A stretch of DNA of 47,268 nucleotides. It comes from an uncultured Muriicola sp. Its GTDB lineage: Bacteria > Bacteroidota > Bacteroidia > Flavobacteriales > Flavobacteriaceae. Under the pieces are notes generated by a model. That model saw only the letters and a program-made list of their open reading frames with translations, searched no databases and had not been told where the DNA came from. Location of the stretch: NCBI RefSeq assembly GCF_947258935.1, contig NZ_CAMYKH010000005.1, forward strand, positions 16,846 to 64,113, in the 5' to 3' direction. How positions within the stretch are numbered: the first letter of the stretch is position 1; every line of letters begins with the position of its first letter. The translations under genes and the position numbers were made by a program. Below are positions 33,270 to 42,931 of the stretch, piece by piece.

Positions 33270-35354
33270 ATGAAAAGCTTTAGATCGGAAATAGAGGATC
33301 CACTAGTAGAAAAGGATATCCTGGAATTAGAAGCCAAGATAAGAGCCTATAAGGAGGGCGAACTTCATGAGGAAAAATTCAGAAGCCTTCGTTTGGCTCG
33401 CGGTGTATATGGGCAAAGGCAACCAGGAGTACAGATGGTCCGGATCAAGATTCCCTATGGGAAACTCAGCGCTCAGCAATTGCATCGTATTGCCGATGTA
33501 GCCGATGAATATTCTACTGGCAGGTTGCATATCACTACCAGACAGGATATTCAAATCCATTACGTAGACCTGGATAGAACTCCTCAACTTTGGGCAGAGC
33601 TAGAGAAGGATAAGGTTACCTTACGGGAAGCATGTGGTAATGCCGTACGAAATGTCACTGCAAGTGAGCTGGCCGGAATTGACCCCGCCGAACCTTTCGA
33701 TGTATCCCCTTACGCCCAGGCACTATTCGAGTACTTTTTAAGAAACCCCGTTGGGCAGGAACTGGGTCGTAAGTTTAAGGTTTCTTTTTCTTCTTCCGAA
33801 TCAGATACCGGACTTTCCTATATGCATGATCTTGGTTTTATTGCTAAAATTCAAAATGGTGTTTCGGGATTTAAGGTTATGATCGGTGGTGGTCTTGGCT
33901 CTCAACCAAGGCATGCCGATGTACTCTTCGATTTTTTGGAGTCAGAGCGAATCATCCCTATCATGGAAGCAGTCCTTCGTGTTTTTGATCGTCATGGTGA
34001 ACGCAAGAGCAGGGCCAGGGCGCGTATGAAGTTTCTGATGAAAGATCTGGGGCTTGAAAAGTTCCGCGAATTACTGGAACTGGAGGAGAATGCAGTTCCC
34101 ATTGACACTCTATTTATAGATCCAAATCCTTCCAACCCAAAGGAAGCAAAAAAAGCACCTGCAGTTCATTTGGAAAACAAGATACTTTTTGAAGAATGGA
34201 AATCGGCCAATATAATTGCTCAGAAACAACCAGGTTTTGTTGCTATTGGTATAAAAGTATTCCTGGGTGATTTCTATACGAATCAGGCCAGGCAACTTGC
34301 CGATCTGGTGGAGACATATGCCGCCGGGGAAATGAGATTAACCTTACGCCAAAATATCCTTATCCCTTTTGTGCCAATAACTTCCCTTCCTTTCTTTTTT
34401 AACGAATTACAACGCCTTGGATTATCTGATATAGGGTATAATAAAGCCATAGATATTACTGCTTGCCCCGGAACAGATACCTGTAATCTCGGAATTGCCA
34501 GCAGTACCGGAATAGCTGCTGAATTGGAAAGGATCCTAAGGTTAGAGTATCCACACTATGCGGGTAATTCTGATGTTGTGATAAAAATTAGTGGGTGTAT
34601 GAACGCCTGTGGACAACATACCATGGCTCATATAGGATTCCAGGGCATGTCTATCAGAACTCCAGACAAACGTGTTGCTCCGGCCCTGCAGGTACTTTTA
34701 GGAGGAGGTAATCTTGGAAATGGAGAGGGAATTTTTGCCGATAAAGTATGCAAGATCCCTAGTAAAAGAGGTCCTCAGGCCTTAAGATTAATTCTGGATG
34801 ATTATGAAACGAATGGAAAAGGTGAACCGTACCACTCCTACTATGCAGAAAAGGGACAAATGTATTTCTATGAGCTATTAAAACCTTTGATAAATACAGA
34901 TCATTTGACCAATTCCGATTTTGTGGATTGGGGAGCAGATCAGAAATACAAGAAAGCTATTGGTATTGGAGAATGTGCAGGGGTTGTGATCGATCTGGTG
35001 GCCACTTTACTCCTGGAATGCGACGAAAAGTTGGAAGAATCATGTGAGGCCCTCAAAGAAGAAAAGTGGGCAGCCAGTATATATTATTCATACAGCGCAA
35101 TGATCAATGCGGCTAAAGCTTTATTGACATCAGAGGATACAAGCACAAATACCCATGCCAGTATTATAAAGGATTTTGATATATATCTAACTTCAACTCA
35201 AAAGTTACAGTTAGATACTAGCTTTGAAGCAAAGGTATTGCAACTAAACAGCAACGCTCCAACTTCTATATTTGCCCATTCCTATTGGGTGGAAGCCAAA
35301 GATTTTATTAGCAAGGCAAAAGCCTACCGAAAACTGGAATTGGAACATGCGTAG
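33270..35354 (+). CDS. sulfite/nitrite reductase fused to a C-terminal HEPN domain
   Basis: A 694-residue siroheme/4Fe-4S reductase that would reduce sulfite to sulfide. Two ferredoxin-like half-domains are present: GVYGQRQPGVQMVRIKIPYGKLS (about 46-68) and a C-terminal partner (GFVAIGIKVFLGDF). Arginines for siroheme carboxylates sit in HITTRQDIQIHYV. The cluster ligands are Cys399 and Cys405 (TACPGTDTCNLG) and Cys443 and Cys447 (SGCMNACGQH). Residues about 565-694 are not part of the reductase. They form an all-helical HEPN-type domain (EKWAASIYYSYSAMINAAKALL). Genomic context (cysH, siroheme synthesis) points to sulfite rather than nitrite. No separate flavoprotein partner is seen. Confidence 0.9.
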   Translation: MKSFRSEIEDPLVEKDILELEAKIRAYKEGELHEEKFRSLRLARGVYGQRQPGVQMVRIKIPYGKLSAQQLHRIADVADEYSTGRLHITTRQDIQIHYVDLDRTPQLWAELEKDKVTLREACGNAVRNVTASELAGIDPAEPFDVSPYAQALFEYFLRNPVGQELGRKFKVSFSSSESDTGLSYMHDLGFIAKIQNGVSGFKVMIGGGLGSQPRHADVLFDFLESERIIPIMEAVLRVFDRHGERKSRARARMKFLMKDLGLEKFRELLELEENAVPIDTLFIDPNPSNPKEAKKAPAVHLENKILFEEWKSANIIAQKQPGFVAIGIKVFLGDFYTNQARQLADLVETYAAGEMRLTLRQNILIPFVPITSLPFFFNELQRLGLSDIGYNKAIDITACPGTDTCNLGIASSTGIAAELERILRLEYPHYAGNSDVVIKISGCMNACGQHTMAHIGFQGMSIRTPDKRVAPALQVLLGGGNLGNGEGIFADKVCKIPSKRGPQALRLILDDYETNGKGEPYHSYYAEKGQMYFYELLKPLINTDHLTNSDFVDWGADQKYKKAIGIGECAGVVIDLVATLLLECDEKLEESCEALKEEKWAASIYYSYSAMINAAKALLTSEDTSTNTHASIIKDFDIYLTSTQKLQLDTSFEAKVLQLNSNAPTSIFAHSYWVEAKDFISKAKAYRKLELEHA

Positions 35355-36111
35355 TGACAACAAACTTACAGTAGTAGGTGCCGGACCAGGAGATCTGGAT
35401 CTTATAACCTTAAAAGGAATAAAAGCCTTAGAAACGGCAGATGTTGTTTTATATGATGCCCTGGTACACCCTGGCCTATTAAAATATGCTACAAAAGCAG
35501 AACATATTTTTGTTGGTAAGCGACGCGGTTGTTATACCTATCAGCAGGAACAGATCAATGAACTAATCGTTAGTAGAGCGAACACCCATGGCCATGTTGT
35601 AAGATTAAAAGGGGGTGATCCGTTTGTTTTTGGCAGAGGAGCAGAAGAGATAGAATACGCCGCTGCCAGAGGTGTGGAAGTATCTGCTGTTCCTGGTATA
35701 TCCTCTTGTATAGCTGTTCCTGCTTCTCAAAATATCCCGGTAACCAAACGTGGATCATCCGAAAGTTTTTGGGTAATTACAGGTACCACAAGAAGTCATC
35801 AATTGTCCGATGATATAGCTTTGGCCGCGAAGTCAACTGCCACAGTGGTCATCCTAATGGGGATGGGCAAATTAGCAGAGATCGTTCATATTTTTGAATC
35901 GGAAGGAAAATCAGCACTACCGGTAGCAATCATCCAGAACGGTACCAGAGAAGATGAAAAAATAGGTGTGGGTGCTGTAGGGAATATCCTGGGAATAGTA
36001 GAAAAAGAGCAATTAAGCAATCCGGCCATTATAGTCATTGGTGAAGTAGTTAGACACAGAACACAACTTTTGCAAATACAACAAGAAGTAATCTCAGAAA
36101 TAGCCATTTAA
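35347..36111 (+). CDS. cobA: uroporphyrinogen-III C-methyltransferase
   Basis: It uses two SAM to methylate uroporphyrinogen III to precorrin-2, the first step of siroheme. The 254-residue protein shows VVGAGPGDLDLITLKGIKAL, VLYDALVHPGLL, the P-loop-like GGDPFVFGRGAEEIEYA and PGISSCIAVPASQNIPVTKR. The ATG at 35347 lies inside the end of the sulfite reductase gene (8-base overlap), giving the family start. It overlaps the next gene by one base. Product siroheme is the cofactor of the reductase upstream. Confidence 0.95.
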   Translation: MRSDNKLTVVGAGPGDLDLITLKGIKALETADVVLYDALVHPGLLKYATKAEHIFVGKRRGCYTYQQEQINELIVSRANTHGHVVRLKGGDPFVFGRGAEEIEYAAARGVEVSAVPGISSCIAVPASQNIPVTKRGSSESFWVITGTTRSHQLSDDIALAAKSTATVVILMGMGKLAEIVHIFESEGKSALPVAIIQNGTREDEKIGVGAVGNILGIVEKEQLSNPAIIVIGEVVRHRTQLLQIQQEVISEIAI

Positions 36112-36692
36112 TGGAACGAAATAATTTATATCCCATATTCTTAAAAACCAGGCAATTAGAGATTCTTATTGTCGGCGGAGGATTTGTTGCTGAAGAAAAA
36201 TTGCGCTTTTTGCTAAAATCGAGTCCCGATTCACAAGTAACCATGGTAGCTCCTTTTTACAGACCGGAAACTACCAAACTTGCTAAGCAATATCCGGTAC
36301 TAAGATTAAAGGATGAGTATCATCCCAAACAATTAGAAGGGAAACATATTGTGATCGCTACCACAGATGATAAAGAGGTCAATCAGCGTATTTATCGAGA
36401 TTGCCGTCAACGCAACATATTAGTAAATGTAGCAGATAACCCTCCTTTGTGCGATTTTTATATGGGAGGTATTGTTACAAAAGGTCATGTAAAAGTGGCC
36501 ATTTCTACAAATGGTAAATCACCAACAACTGCCAAGCGTCTAAGACAATTTTTTGAGGATATTCTTCCAGATGATATTAGCATCCTGGTTCAAAACCTTA
36601 ATATCTACAGAAAAACACTTCGAGGTTCCTTTGAATACAAGATGGAAAAGATGAATGAGCTTACACAAACCTTGGTTGAAGATGAAAATTAG
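36111..36692 (+). CDS. precorrin-2 dehydrogenase / sirohydrochlorin ferrochelatase (SirC/Met8-like)
   Basis: A 193-residue protein equal to the N-terminal half of CysG. It has an NAD-binding start (LEILIVGGGFVAEEKLRFLLK), IVIATTDDKEVNQRIYRDCRQRNILVNVADNPPLCDFYMGGIVTKGHVKVAISTNGKSP, and a helical dimerisation tail. It oxidises precorrin-2 to sirohydrochlorin and may insert iron. With CobA upstream it completes siroheme supply. The start overlaps the cobA stop by one base (TAATG). Confidence 0.92.
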   Translation: MERNNLYPIFLKTRQLEILIVGGGFVAEEKLRFLLKSSPDSQVTMVAPFYRPETTKLAKQYPVLRLKDEYHPKQLEGKHIVIATTDDKEVNQRIYRDCRQRNILVNVADNPPLCDFYMGGIVTKGHVKVAISTNGKSPTTAKRLRQFFEDILPDDISILVQNLNIYRKTLRGSFEYKMEKMNELTQTLVEDEN

Positions 36693-36758
36693 GTAAAACC
36701 TACGACTATTACTGACGATCGCGCTCAATGCCATCGAGGTAAAAATAATCCCATTTAC

Positions 36759-36789
36759 TTGTTTTTATTGCCATTGTGGTGTTTCTTTG
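36759..36789 (+). promoter_or_regulatory. probable promoter of the metH operon
   Basis: TTG at 36759-36761 and TTTCTTTG at 36782-36789 are 20 bases apart; the second box differs from TAnnTTTG by one base. It lies about 28 bases before the second SAM-I aptamer. Confidence 0.45.
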
Positions 36790-36816
36790 TGACAGTTCAT
36801 ATACACAATGAAATTT

Positions 36817-36920
36817 GTTATCAAGAAAGGTGGAGGGACTAGACCCGGTGAAACCTTAGCAACCCTTTAGCTACTAAAGAAGGTGCTACATTCTATTACG
36901 CACTGGGCGTGACAGATAAC
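36817..36920 (+). ncRNA. SAM-I (S-box) riboswitch upstream of metH
   Basis: A close copy of the first S-box. P1 is GTTATC (36817-36822) with GATAAC (36915-36920). The landmarks AAGAAAGGTGGAGGGA, TAGACCC, TGAAACCTTAGCAACC, P3 CTTTAG/CTAAAG, AAGGTGCTACATTC, P4 CGC/GCG and GACAGATAAC follow in order. Loop and P3/P4 bases differ from copy 1 with pairing preserved, so it is an independent functional aptamer and not a recent duplication. It controls metH1-metH2-metF. Confidence 0.95.
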
Positions 36921-36927
36921 GTACAAT

Positions 36928-37011
36928 TAAGCATTTCTGCTTATTTCCATTCTTGATACAAAATACTTTCGAGCCTGAAACATATTTACCTAAGCGGTTG
37001 TGTATGTTTCA
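36928..37011 (+). promoter_or_regulatory. expression platform of the second SAM-I switch
   Basis: A six-base stem with a TTTC loop (TAAGCA 36928-36933, TGCTTA 36938-36943) stands at the same place as in copy 1. The following strand 36947-36962 can pair with 36814-36830, the 5' side of the aptamer, by 15 base pairs with one mismatch and one bulge. A further nine-base inverted repeat (TGAAACATA 36976-36984 with TATGTTTCA 37003-37011) lies 26 bases before the metH1 start. How these decide expression is inferred. Confidence 0.5.
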
Positions 37012-37036
37012 CAGTATATGTATTTGATAAATAACG

Positions 37037-38041
37037 ATGATGAAAAGAATTGAAGAACTTTTAGAGGAACGTATCCTTGTGTTAGACGGCGCCATGGGTA
37101 CAATGCTTCAGCAATATAAATTTACGGAGACTGATTTTCGGGGAGTTCGATTCAAAGACTGGCCCCATCCATTACAGGGGAATAATGATCTGTTGTCTCT
37201 TACCCAGCCACAGGCAATAGCCGAAATTCATCAGAAATATTTTGAAGCAGGTGCAGATATCGTGGAAACTAATACCTTCTCAGGAACCTCCATAGCCATG
37301 GCCGATTATCATATGGAAGACTTGGTCTATGAATTGAATTTTGAGTCGGCCAGGATCGCAAAAGAAGTAGCTGTAAAATGCACTGCCAGGGAACCCCAAA
37401 AGCCACGCTTTGTAGCTGGCAGCATAGGCCCAACGAATAAAACGGCCAGTATGTCCCCGGATGTTAACGACCCCGGTTTTCGGGCAGTTTCTTTTGAGGA
37501 TCTACGCCTTGCTTATCGGGAACAAGTGGAGGCCCTGCTAGATGGAGGAGTTGATCTTTTATTAGTAGAAACTGTATTTGATACGCTGAACGCGAAAGCT
37601 GCCTTGTTCGCAATTGAAGAAGTTAAGGAGGAAAGAGGTATTTCAGTACCAATTATGATCAGTGGAACCATAACAGATGCTTCGGGCCGAACCTTATCTG
37701 GTCAGACAGCCGAATCTTTCCTAATATCTGTATCACATATCCCTTTTTTATCCGTCGGTTTTAACTGTGCACTCGGGGCAAGTCAACTCGTTCCCCATCT
37801 GGAAATATTATCGGCTAAAACGCCTTTGGCAGTATCTGCCCATCCCAATGCGGGCTTGCCAAATGCCTTTGGGGAATACGATCAGAGTCCGGAGGAGATG
37901 GCCTTTCAGATAAATGAGTATTTGGAGAAAAGCCTTGTAAATATTGTGGGAGGATGCTGCGGAACAACGCCTGCTCATATTAAGGCCATCGCTAAATTGG
38001 TCCAAGAATTTGCACCCAGAAAATGTTTGATCTCCGTATGA
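37037..38041 (+). CDS. methionine synthase homocysteine-binding subunit (MetH N-terminal part)
   Basis: A 334-residue homocysteine S-methyltransferase domain. It begins [19 protein letters not shown]. The zinc ligands are Cys244 (GFNCALGA) and Cys307/Cys308 ([10 protein letters not shown]). It equals the first module of E. coli MetH and cannot methylate alone. The next gene carries the folate, cobalamin and reactivation modules. Their coding regions overlap as ATGA, so equal amounts are expected. The transcript starts with a SAM-I riboswitch. Confidence 0.95.
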   Translation: MMKRIEELLEERILVLDGAMGTMLQQYKFTETDFRGVRFKDWPHPLQGNNDLLSLTQPQAIAEIHQKYFEAGADIVETNTFSGTSIAMADYHMEDLVYELNFESARIAKEVAVKCTAREPQKPRFVAGSIGPTNKTASMSPDVNDPGFRAVSFEDLRLAYREQVEALLDGGVDLLLVETVFDTLNAKAALFAIEEVKEERGISVPIMISGTITDASGRTLSGQTAESFLISVSHIPFLSVGFNCALGASQLVPHLEILSAKTPLAVSAHPNAGLPNAFGEYDQSPEEMAFQINEYLEKSLVNIVGGCCGTTPAHIKAIAKLVQEFAPRKCLISV

Positions 38042-40779
38042 ATCCAAAGAAGCAACATATCGTGCAAGATCCACCCTCTTTTCTGTCTTCAGAAGACAGG
38101 AATGTGGATAAAAAGCACCTAAAACTTGCGGGCCTGGAACCTCTGATTGTTACACCGGAAAGCAATTTTATAAATGTAGGAGAACGTACCAATGTAGCCG
38201 GATCCCGTAAATTCCTCCGACTCATCAAAGAAGGAAAATTCGATGAAGCCGTTGATATTGCCAGACACCAGGTAGAGGGTGGGGCACAGATCATTGATGT
38301 GAATATGGATGATGGCCTTATTGATGGGAAGGAAGCCATGGTGAAATATTTAAATCTAATCCTCGCAGAACCCGATATTGCCAGGGTTCCCATCATGATA
38401 GACAGTTCTAAGTGGGAGATCATTGAAGCTGGTTTGCGCGTGGTACAAGGAAAATGCGTCGTTAATTCTATCAGCCTAAAAGAAGGGGAGCAGGAATTCA
38501 TCAGACAGGCTCAACTAATTCGTCGCTACGGAGCTGCGGTGATTGTTATGGCTTTTGATGAGAAAGGACAGGCAGATAATTACGATCGCCGACTTGAGAT
38601 TGCCAGCAGATCTTATGACATTCTGGTGAACAAAGTGAAATTTCCACCGGAAGATATCATTTTCGACCTAAATATTTTTCCTGTGGCAACAGGTATGGAT
38701 GAACACAATCGCAACGCGGTAGATTTTATTGAGGCTACCAAATGGGTAAGGGAGAATCTTCCTCATTGTAGCGTAAGTGGCGGCGTAAGTAATGTTTCCT
38801 TTAGTTTCAGGGGGAATGATACGGTACGCGAAGCCATGCATTCGGTCTTTTTGTACCATGCCATAAAGGCCGGGATGAATATCGGTATTGTAAACCCTGC
38901 CTTGCTTGAAGTCTACGATGACATTCCTAAAGATCTCCTGGAACAGGTAGAAGATGTAATACTAAACAGAAGGCCCGATGCTACAGAACGCTTATTGGAA
39001 TTTGCGGAAAAAGTTGTAGGTAAGACCCGTGAGAACAAACAAGATCTTTCGTGGCGAGAAGAAGGGCTGCAAGACAGAATAACCAGGGCTCTTGTAAAGG
39101 GAATAGACCAATATATTGTGGCCGATGTGGAGGAGGCTCGTCAATTGGCAACCAAACCCATTGAAGTGATCGAGGGTCATTTGATGAATGGGATGAATGT
39201 CGTAGGCGATCTGTTTGGAAGCGGCAAAATGTTTCTTCCCCAGGTGGTGAAGTCGGCCCGGGTGATGAAAAAGGCCGTTGCCCATCTCACTCCTTTTATT
39301 GAGGCCTCTAAGGATGCCACTTCGCGAGGGGCAGCAGGAAAGATTCTGATGGCGACGGTAAAAGGCGATGTGCACGATATTGGGAAGAACATTGTGAGTG
39401 TGGTCCTGGCCTGCAACAACTATGAGATCATAGACCTTGGGGTGATGGTGCCTCCGGAAAAGATCATTCAGAAAGCGATAGAAGAACAGGTAGATATCAT
39501 TGGTTTGAGTGGCTTAATTACACCCTCCCTCGATGAAATGGTATTTTTGGCTAAGGAAATGCAACGCAAAAATATTACAGTGCCCTTGTTGATAGGGGGC
39601 GCTACTACAAGTAAGGCACACACCGCTGTTAAGATAGATCCACAGTATGGGGCGGCAGTTGTACATGTAAATGATGCCTCCAGAGCAGTGACTGTTGTTG
39701 GCGACCTGCTGCAAAAGGAGCGCTCTCAGGGATATAAAGAGCAACTAAAATCAGAGTACGAATCTTTTCGTAATAAATTCCTGGAACGAGGGAAACGGAA
39801 GGAATACATTTCTATCCATGATGCCCGTAAGAACAAGAAGTTCCTCTCATGGAAGACTTCTAAAATTGTAAAGCCGAAGAAGTTAGGGACTCAGATTATA
39901 GAAGAATTGGATCTGAAGCTATTGCGACCTTTTATAGATTGGTCACCCTTCTTCCGAAGTTGGGAACTTCATGGTAAATATCCCGAAATACTAGCGGATG
40001 CTGTGGTTGGGGAACAAGCAACTGAACTTTTTAAGGATGCTCAAAAGATGCTCGATGAGATCATCGAAAAAAAATTACTGCAAGCAAAGGCTGTTTTTGG
40101 AATTTACAGTGCAAATACGATCAACGAAGATGATATTGAAGTAATAGATCCCGTTTCGGGCAAGAAATTCATCTTCCATACACTGAGACAGCAACTTAAA
40201 AAGAAGAAAGGGGTTCCACATCTAGCTCTGGCCGATTTTATGGCACCAAAAAAAGATGGAGCTAAGGATTATATAGGTTGTTTCTGTGTAACAGCCGGGT
40301 TTGGAACTCAGGAATTGGCACAGGAGTATGAGAAGGCAATGGATGATTATAATGCTATCATGATAAAGGCCCTGGCGGACCGATTGGCGGAGGCATTTGC
40401 AGAATATTTGCACCTCGAAGTTAGAACAAATCACTGGGGATATGCGGCAGAAGAAACACTCAGTAATGAAGAGTTGATCAAAGAAGCGTACAAAGGAATC
40501 CGACCTGCACCTGGCTACCCTGCCTGTCCGGATCACCTGGAAAAAGAGACTATTTGGGAGCTGCTGAAGGTAAAGCAATCTATAGGAGTAAAACTTACAG
40601 AAAGCCTCGCTATGTGGCCTGCCGCAAGTGTAAGCGGATATTATTTTGCTCATCCTGAAGCGCGGTATTTCGGCCTAGGGAAAATAGGGCAGGATCAGTT
40701 GAAGGACTATGCCAAAAGAAAGGGTATTTCCCTTGAAATGGCCCAAAAATGGCTTGCTCCTAATTTAGTGGAAGAATAA
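38038..40779 (+). CDS. metH: cobalamin-dependent methionine synthase, folate/B12/activation subunit
   Basis: A 913-residue protein equal to the rest of MetH. The pterin-binding domain is at about 35-300 ([20 protein letters not shown]). The cap helices precede the cobalamin domain with the B12 histidine His446 in [10 protein letters not shown] and [12 protein letters not shown]. The C-terminal AdoMet-reactivation domain carries [15 protein letters not shown] (about 822-836). The ATG at 38038 overlaps the stop of the first subunit (ATGA); an in-frame ATG at 38023 would overlap more. Methionine synthesis in this organism therefore depends on cobalamin here. Confidence 0.95.
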   Translation: MNPKKQHIVQDPPSFLSSEDRNVDKKHLKLAGLEPLIVTPESNFINVGERTNVAGSRKFLRLIKEGKFDEAVDIARHQVEGGAQIIDVNMDDGLIDGKEAMVKYLNLILAEPDIARVPIMIDSSKWEIIEAGLRVVQGKCVVNSISLKEGEQEFIRQAQLIRRYGAAVIVMAFDEKGQADNYDRRLEIASRSYDILVNKVKFPPEDIIFDLNIFPVATGMDEHNRNAVDFIEATKWVRENLPHCSVSGGVSNVSFSFRGNDTVREAMHSVFLYHAIKAGMNIGIVNPALLEVYDDIPKDLLEQVEDVILNRRPDATERLLEFAEKVVGKTRENKQDLSWREEGLQDRITRALVKGIDQYIVADVEEARQLATKPIEVIEGHLMNGMNVVGDLFGSGKMFLPQVVKSARVMKKAVAHLTPFIEASKDATSRGAAGKILMATVKGDVHDIGKNIVSVVLACNNYEIIDLGVMVPPEKIIQKAIEEQVDIIGLSGLITPSLDEMVFLAKEMQRKNITVPLLIGGATTSKAHTAVKIDPQYGAAVVHVNDASRAVTVVGDLLQKERSQGYKEQLKSEYESFRNKFLERGKRKEYISIHDARKNKKFLSWKTSKIVKPKKLGTQIIEELDLKLLRPFIDWSPFFRSWELHGKYPEILADAVVGEQATELFKDAQKMLDEIIEKKLLQAKAVFGIYSANTINEDDIEVIDPVSGKKFIFHTLRQQLKKKKGVPHLALADFMAPKKDGAKDYIGCFCVTAGFGTQELAQEYEKAMDDYNAIMIKALADRLAEAFAEYLHLEVRTNHWGYAAEETLSNEELIKEAYKGIRPAPGYPACPDHLEKETIWELLKVKQSIGVKLTESLAMWPAASVSGYYFAHPEARYFGLGKIGQDQLKDYAKRKGISLEMAQKWLAPNLVEE

Positions 40780-40794
40780 AAGAATGTAAAAAGC

Positions 40795-41748
40795 ATGAAA
40801 GTAACCGAACATATAGAAAAATCGAAAGGAAGCACTCTCTTTTCCTTTGAGATCATACCCCCCGTAAAAGGTAGAAGCATACAGGAATTGTATGACAATA
40901 TTGATCCACTCATGGAGTTCAATCCGCCTTTTGTGGATGTAACAACCTCCAGAGAAGAATATGTATATATAGACAGAGCCGGCCTGCTCGATAAGAAATT
41001 AACCAGAATGCGTCCCGGCACTGTTGGTATTTGTGCCTCTATAAAACACAAATACGATGTGGATACTATACCCCACGTGTTATGTGGTGGATTTACAAAG
41101 GAGGAAACAGAGTATCTTTTGGTAGATTGCCATTATCTGGGAATTGAAAATGTGATGGCGCTGCGAGGTGATGCCATGAAAGAGGAGACCTATTTTGAAC
41201 CAACCAAAGGGGGGCATAATTTTGCATCAGATCTGGTTGTTCAAATCCATGATCTCAATGACGGTAAATATTTGCATGAGGTGATAGAGACTGATAATTG
41301 TTCAGATTTCTGTATTGGAGTAGCCGGGTACCCCGAAAAACACATGGAGGCTCCCTCTTTGCAAACAGATCTTAAATGGTTGAAGAAGAAAGTTGAACTG
41401 GGCGCTCACTACATTGTAACCCAAATGTTCTTTGACAATCAAAAATTCTTCGATTTTGTGAAAGCGGCAAGGGCAATAGGGATTACCGTTCCCATCATCC
41501 CGGGAATTAAACCCATTGCGGTAAAAAGACATTTACAGCTTCTTCCCCAGGTTTTCCGGATAGATCTTCCACAAGACCTTATTGATGGAGTAGAGAAATG
41601 TAAGAACAATAAGGAAGTACGTGAGCTTGGGATCGAATGGGCCATTACTCAATCTAATGAACTCAAAGCTGCCGGAGTTCCTGTGTTGCATTATTATTCT
41701 ATGGGTAAGAGCGATAATATTCAGGAGATCGCAAAAGCTGTTTTCTAA
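40795..41748 (+). CDS. metF: methylenetetrahydrofolate reductase
   Basis: MetF reduces methylene-THF to methyl-THF, the methyl donor for MetH. The 317-residue TIM barrel has FSFEIIPPVKGRSIQELY (start of the barrel), MALRGDAMKEE and GAHYIVTQMFFDN in the FAD/NAD region and PIIPGIKPI. It starts 15 bases after metH, so it closes the metH1-metH2-metF operon under the second SAM-I switch. Confidence 0.96.
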   Translation: MKVTEHIEKSKGSTLFSFEIIPPVKGRSIQELYDNIDPLMEFNPPFVDVTTSREEYVYIDRAGLLDKKLTRMRPGTVGICASIKHKYDVDTIPHVLCGGFTKEETEYLLVDCHYLGIENVMALRGDAMKEETYFEPTKGGHNFASDLVVQIHDLNDGKYLHEVIETDNCSDFCIGVAGYPEKHMEAPSLQTDLKWLKKKVELGAHYIVTQMFFDNQKFFDFVKAARAIGITVPIIPGIKPIAVKRHLQLLPQVFRIDLPQDLIDGVEKCKNNKEVRELGIEWAITQSNELKAAGVPVLHYYSMGKSDNIQEIAKAVF

Positions 41749-41810
41749 AGGAAAATAGTTTCCCGCTAAGGCTAGATCCATCGTCCGAATAATTCCTATT
41801 TTTACACCCC

Positions 41811-42911
41811 ATGAATATCAGAACCCTAATTTTCTGCCTGCTTTATTGTTGGGGATGCTTTTCGCAGGAGGCGGATATACCTCATAAATGGACGGTTGAC
41901 CTTAGCTCTTTCTACGGCTCCATACTTTTACACAATACAGACATTTCCCATTTGATAAGTGAACATCCCTCAGGGGTTATTTTGGGGTTCAGTAAACAAA
42001 CCTTTGGTTACGAAGGCTGGGAAGAAAAATTCAATTATCCGGATACAGGTTTTTCCATGGTGTATCAGGATATGAACAACCCTACTTTGGGTCATAATCT
42101 TGGGATCTATGCCCATTACAATTTTTATCTACTAAAGAGAAACCTGCAGTTTAGAATAGGACAAGGAGTGGCCTATAATACCAATCCTTATGATAAGACG
42201 GAGAATTTTAGGAATAACGCCTATGGCACTCATCTGTTGAGCTCTACTTATCTCATGATGAATTATCAAAAAGAAAAAATATTCGAGAGATTAGGAATAA
42301 AAGCAGGGATTTCTGTTGTGCATTACTCCAATGCCAATGTAAAGGCGCCCAATACTTCTACGAACACATTTGCCTTTAATGCCGGACTGGTTTATGATCT
42401 GCAAGGCGGAGAGACTCTAGAGTTTGTCAAACAAGGAGAACAAGAGTTTGTAAAGGAGCCAATAAAAGCCAATCTGGTCTTCAGAACGGGGATCAATGAG
42501 AGCGATGTAATTAATTCCGGGCAGTACCCTTTTTATATTCTATCTGCTTATGCGGACAAACGAATAGGAAGGTTAAGTTCCATACAGCTGGGAACAGACA
42601 TCTTTTTTTCTAACTTTCTTAAGGACCTGATTAGATATCAGGCTGTTTCATTTCCTGAACTCAATGTAGATCCAAATGATGATTTTAAGCGGGTAGGGAT
42701 CTTTTTAGGACATGAGTTTTTTATTAACAAGATGAGCATTATTACTCAATTGGGGTATTATGTGTATTACCCGTTCGATTTTGAAGGAAAGGTTTATAAT
42801 CGCGTTGGGCTTAAGCGATATTTTGGAGAAAAATGGTTTGCAGCAGTCACTCTTAAATCGCATGCTGCCAAAGCCGAAGCGGTGGAAATTGGTGTGGGAA
42901 TCCGCTTGTGA
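41811..42911 (+). CDS. acyloxyacyl hydrolase / PagL-like outer-membrane lipid A deacylase candidate
   Basis: A 366-residue secreted protein with a signal peptide (NIRTLIFCLLYCWGCFSQ) and many barrel-like strands. The family tell-tale is VHYSNANVKAPNTSTNTFAFNAG (about 171-193), which matches the catalytic His-x-Ser-Asn-Ala region of PagL-type lipid A 3-O-deacylases. The protein is twice the length of proteobacterial PagL, as usual for the Bacteroidota acyloxyacyl hydrolase group. It could remodel lipid A; activity is inferred. The next gene begins 20 bases after its stop. Confidence 0.75.
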   Translation: MNIRTLIFCLLYCWGCFSQEADIPHKWTVDLSSFYGSILLHNTDISHLISEHPSGVILGFSKQTFGYEGWEEKFNYPDTGFSMVYQDMNNPTLGHNLGIYAHYNFYLLKRNLQFRIGQGVAYNTNPYDKTENFRNNAYGTHLLSSTYLMMNYQKEKIFERLGIKAGISVVHYSNANVKAPNTSTNTFAFNAGLVYDLQGGETLEFVKQGEQEFVKEPIKANLVFRTGINESDVINSGQYPFYILSAYADKRIGRLSSIQLGTDIFFSNFLKDLIRYQAVSFPELNVDPNDDFKRVGIFLGHEFFINKMSIITQLGYYVYYPFDFEGKVYNRVGLKRYFGEKWFAAVTLKSHAAKAEAVEIGVGIRL

Positions 42912-42931
42912 AACATGAGGAGTCAATTAAT

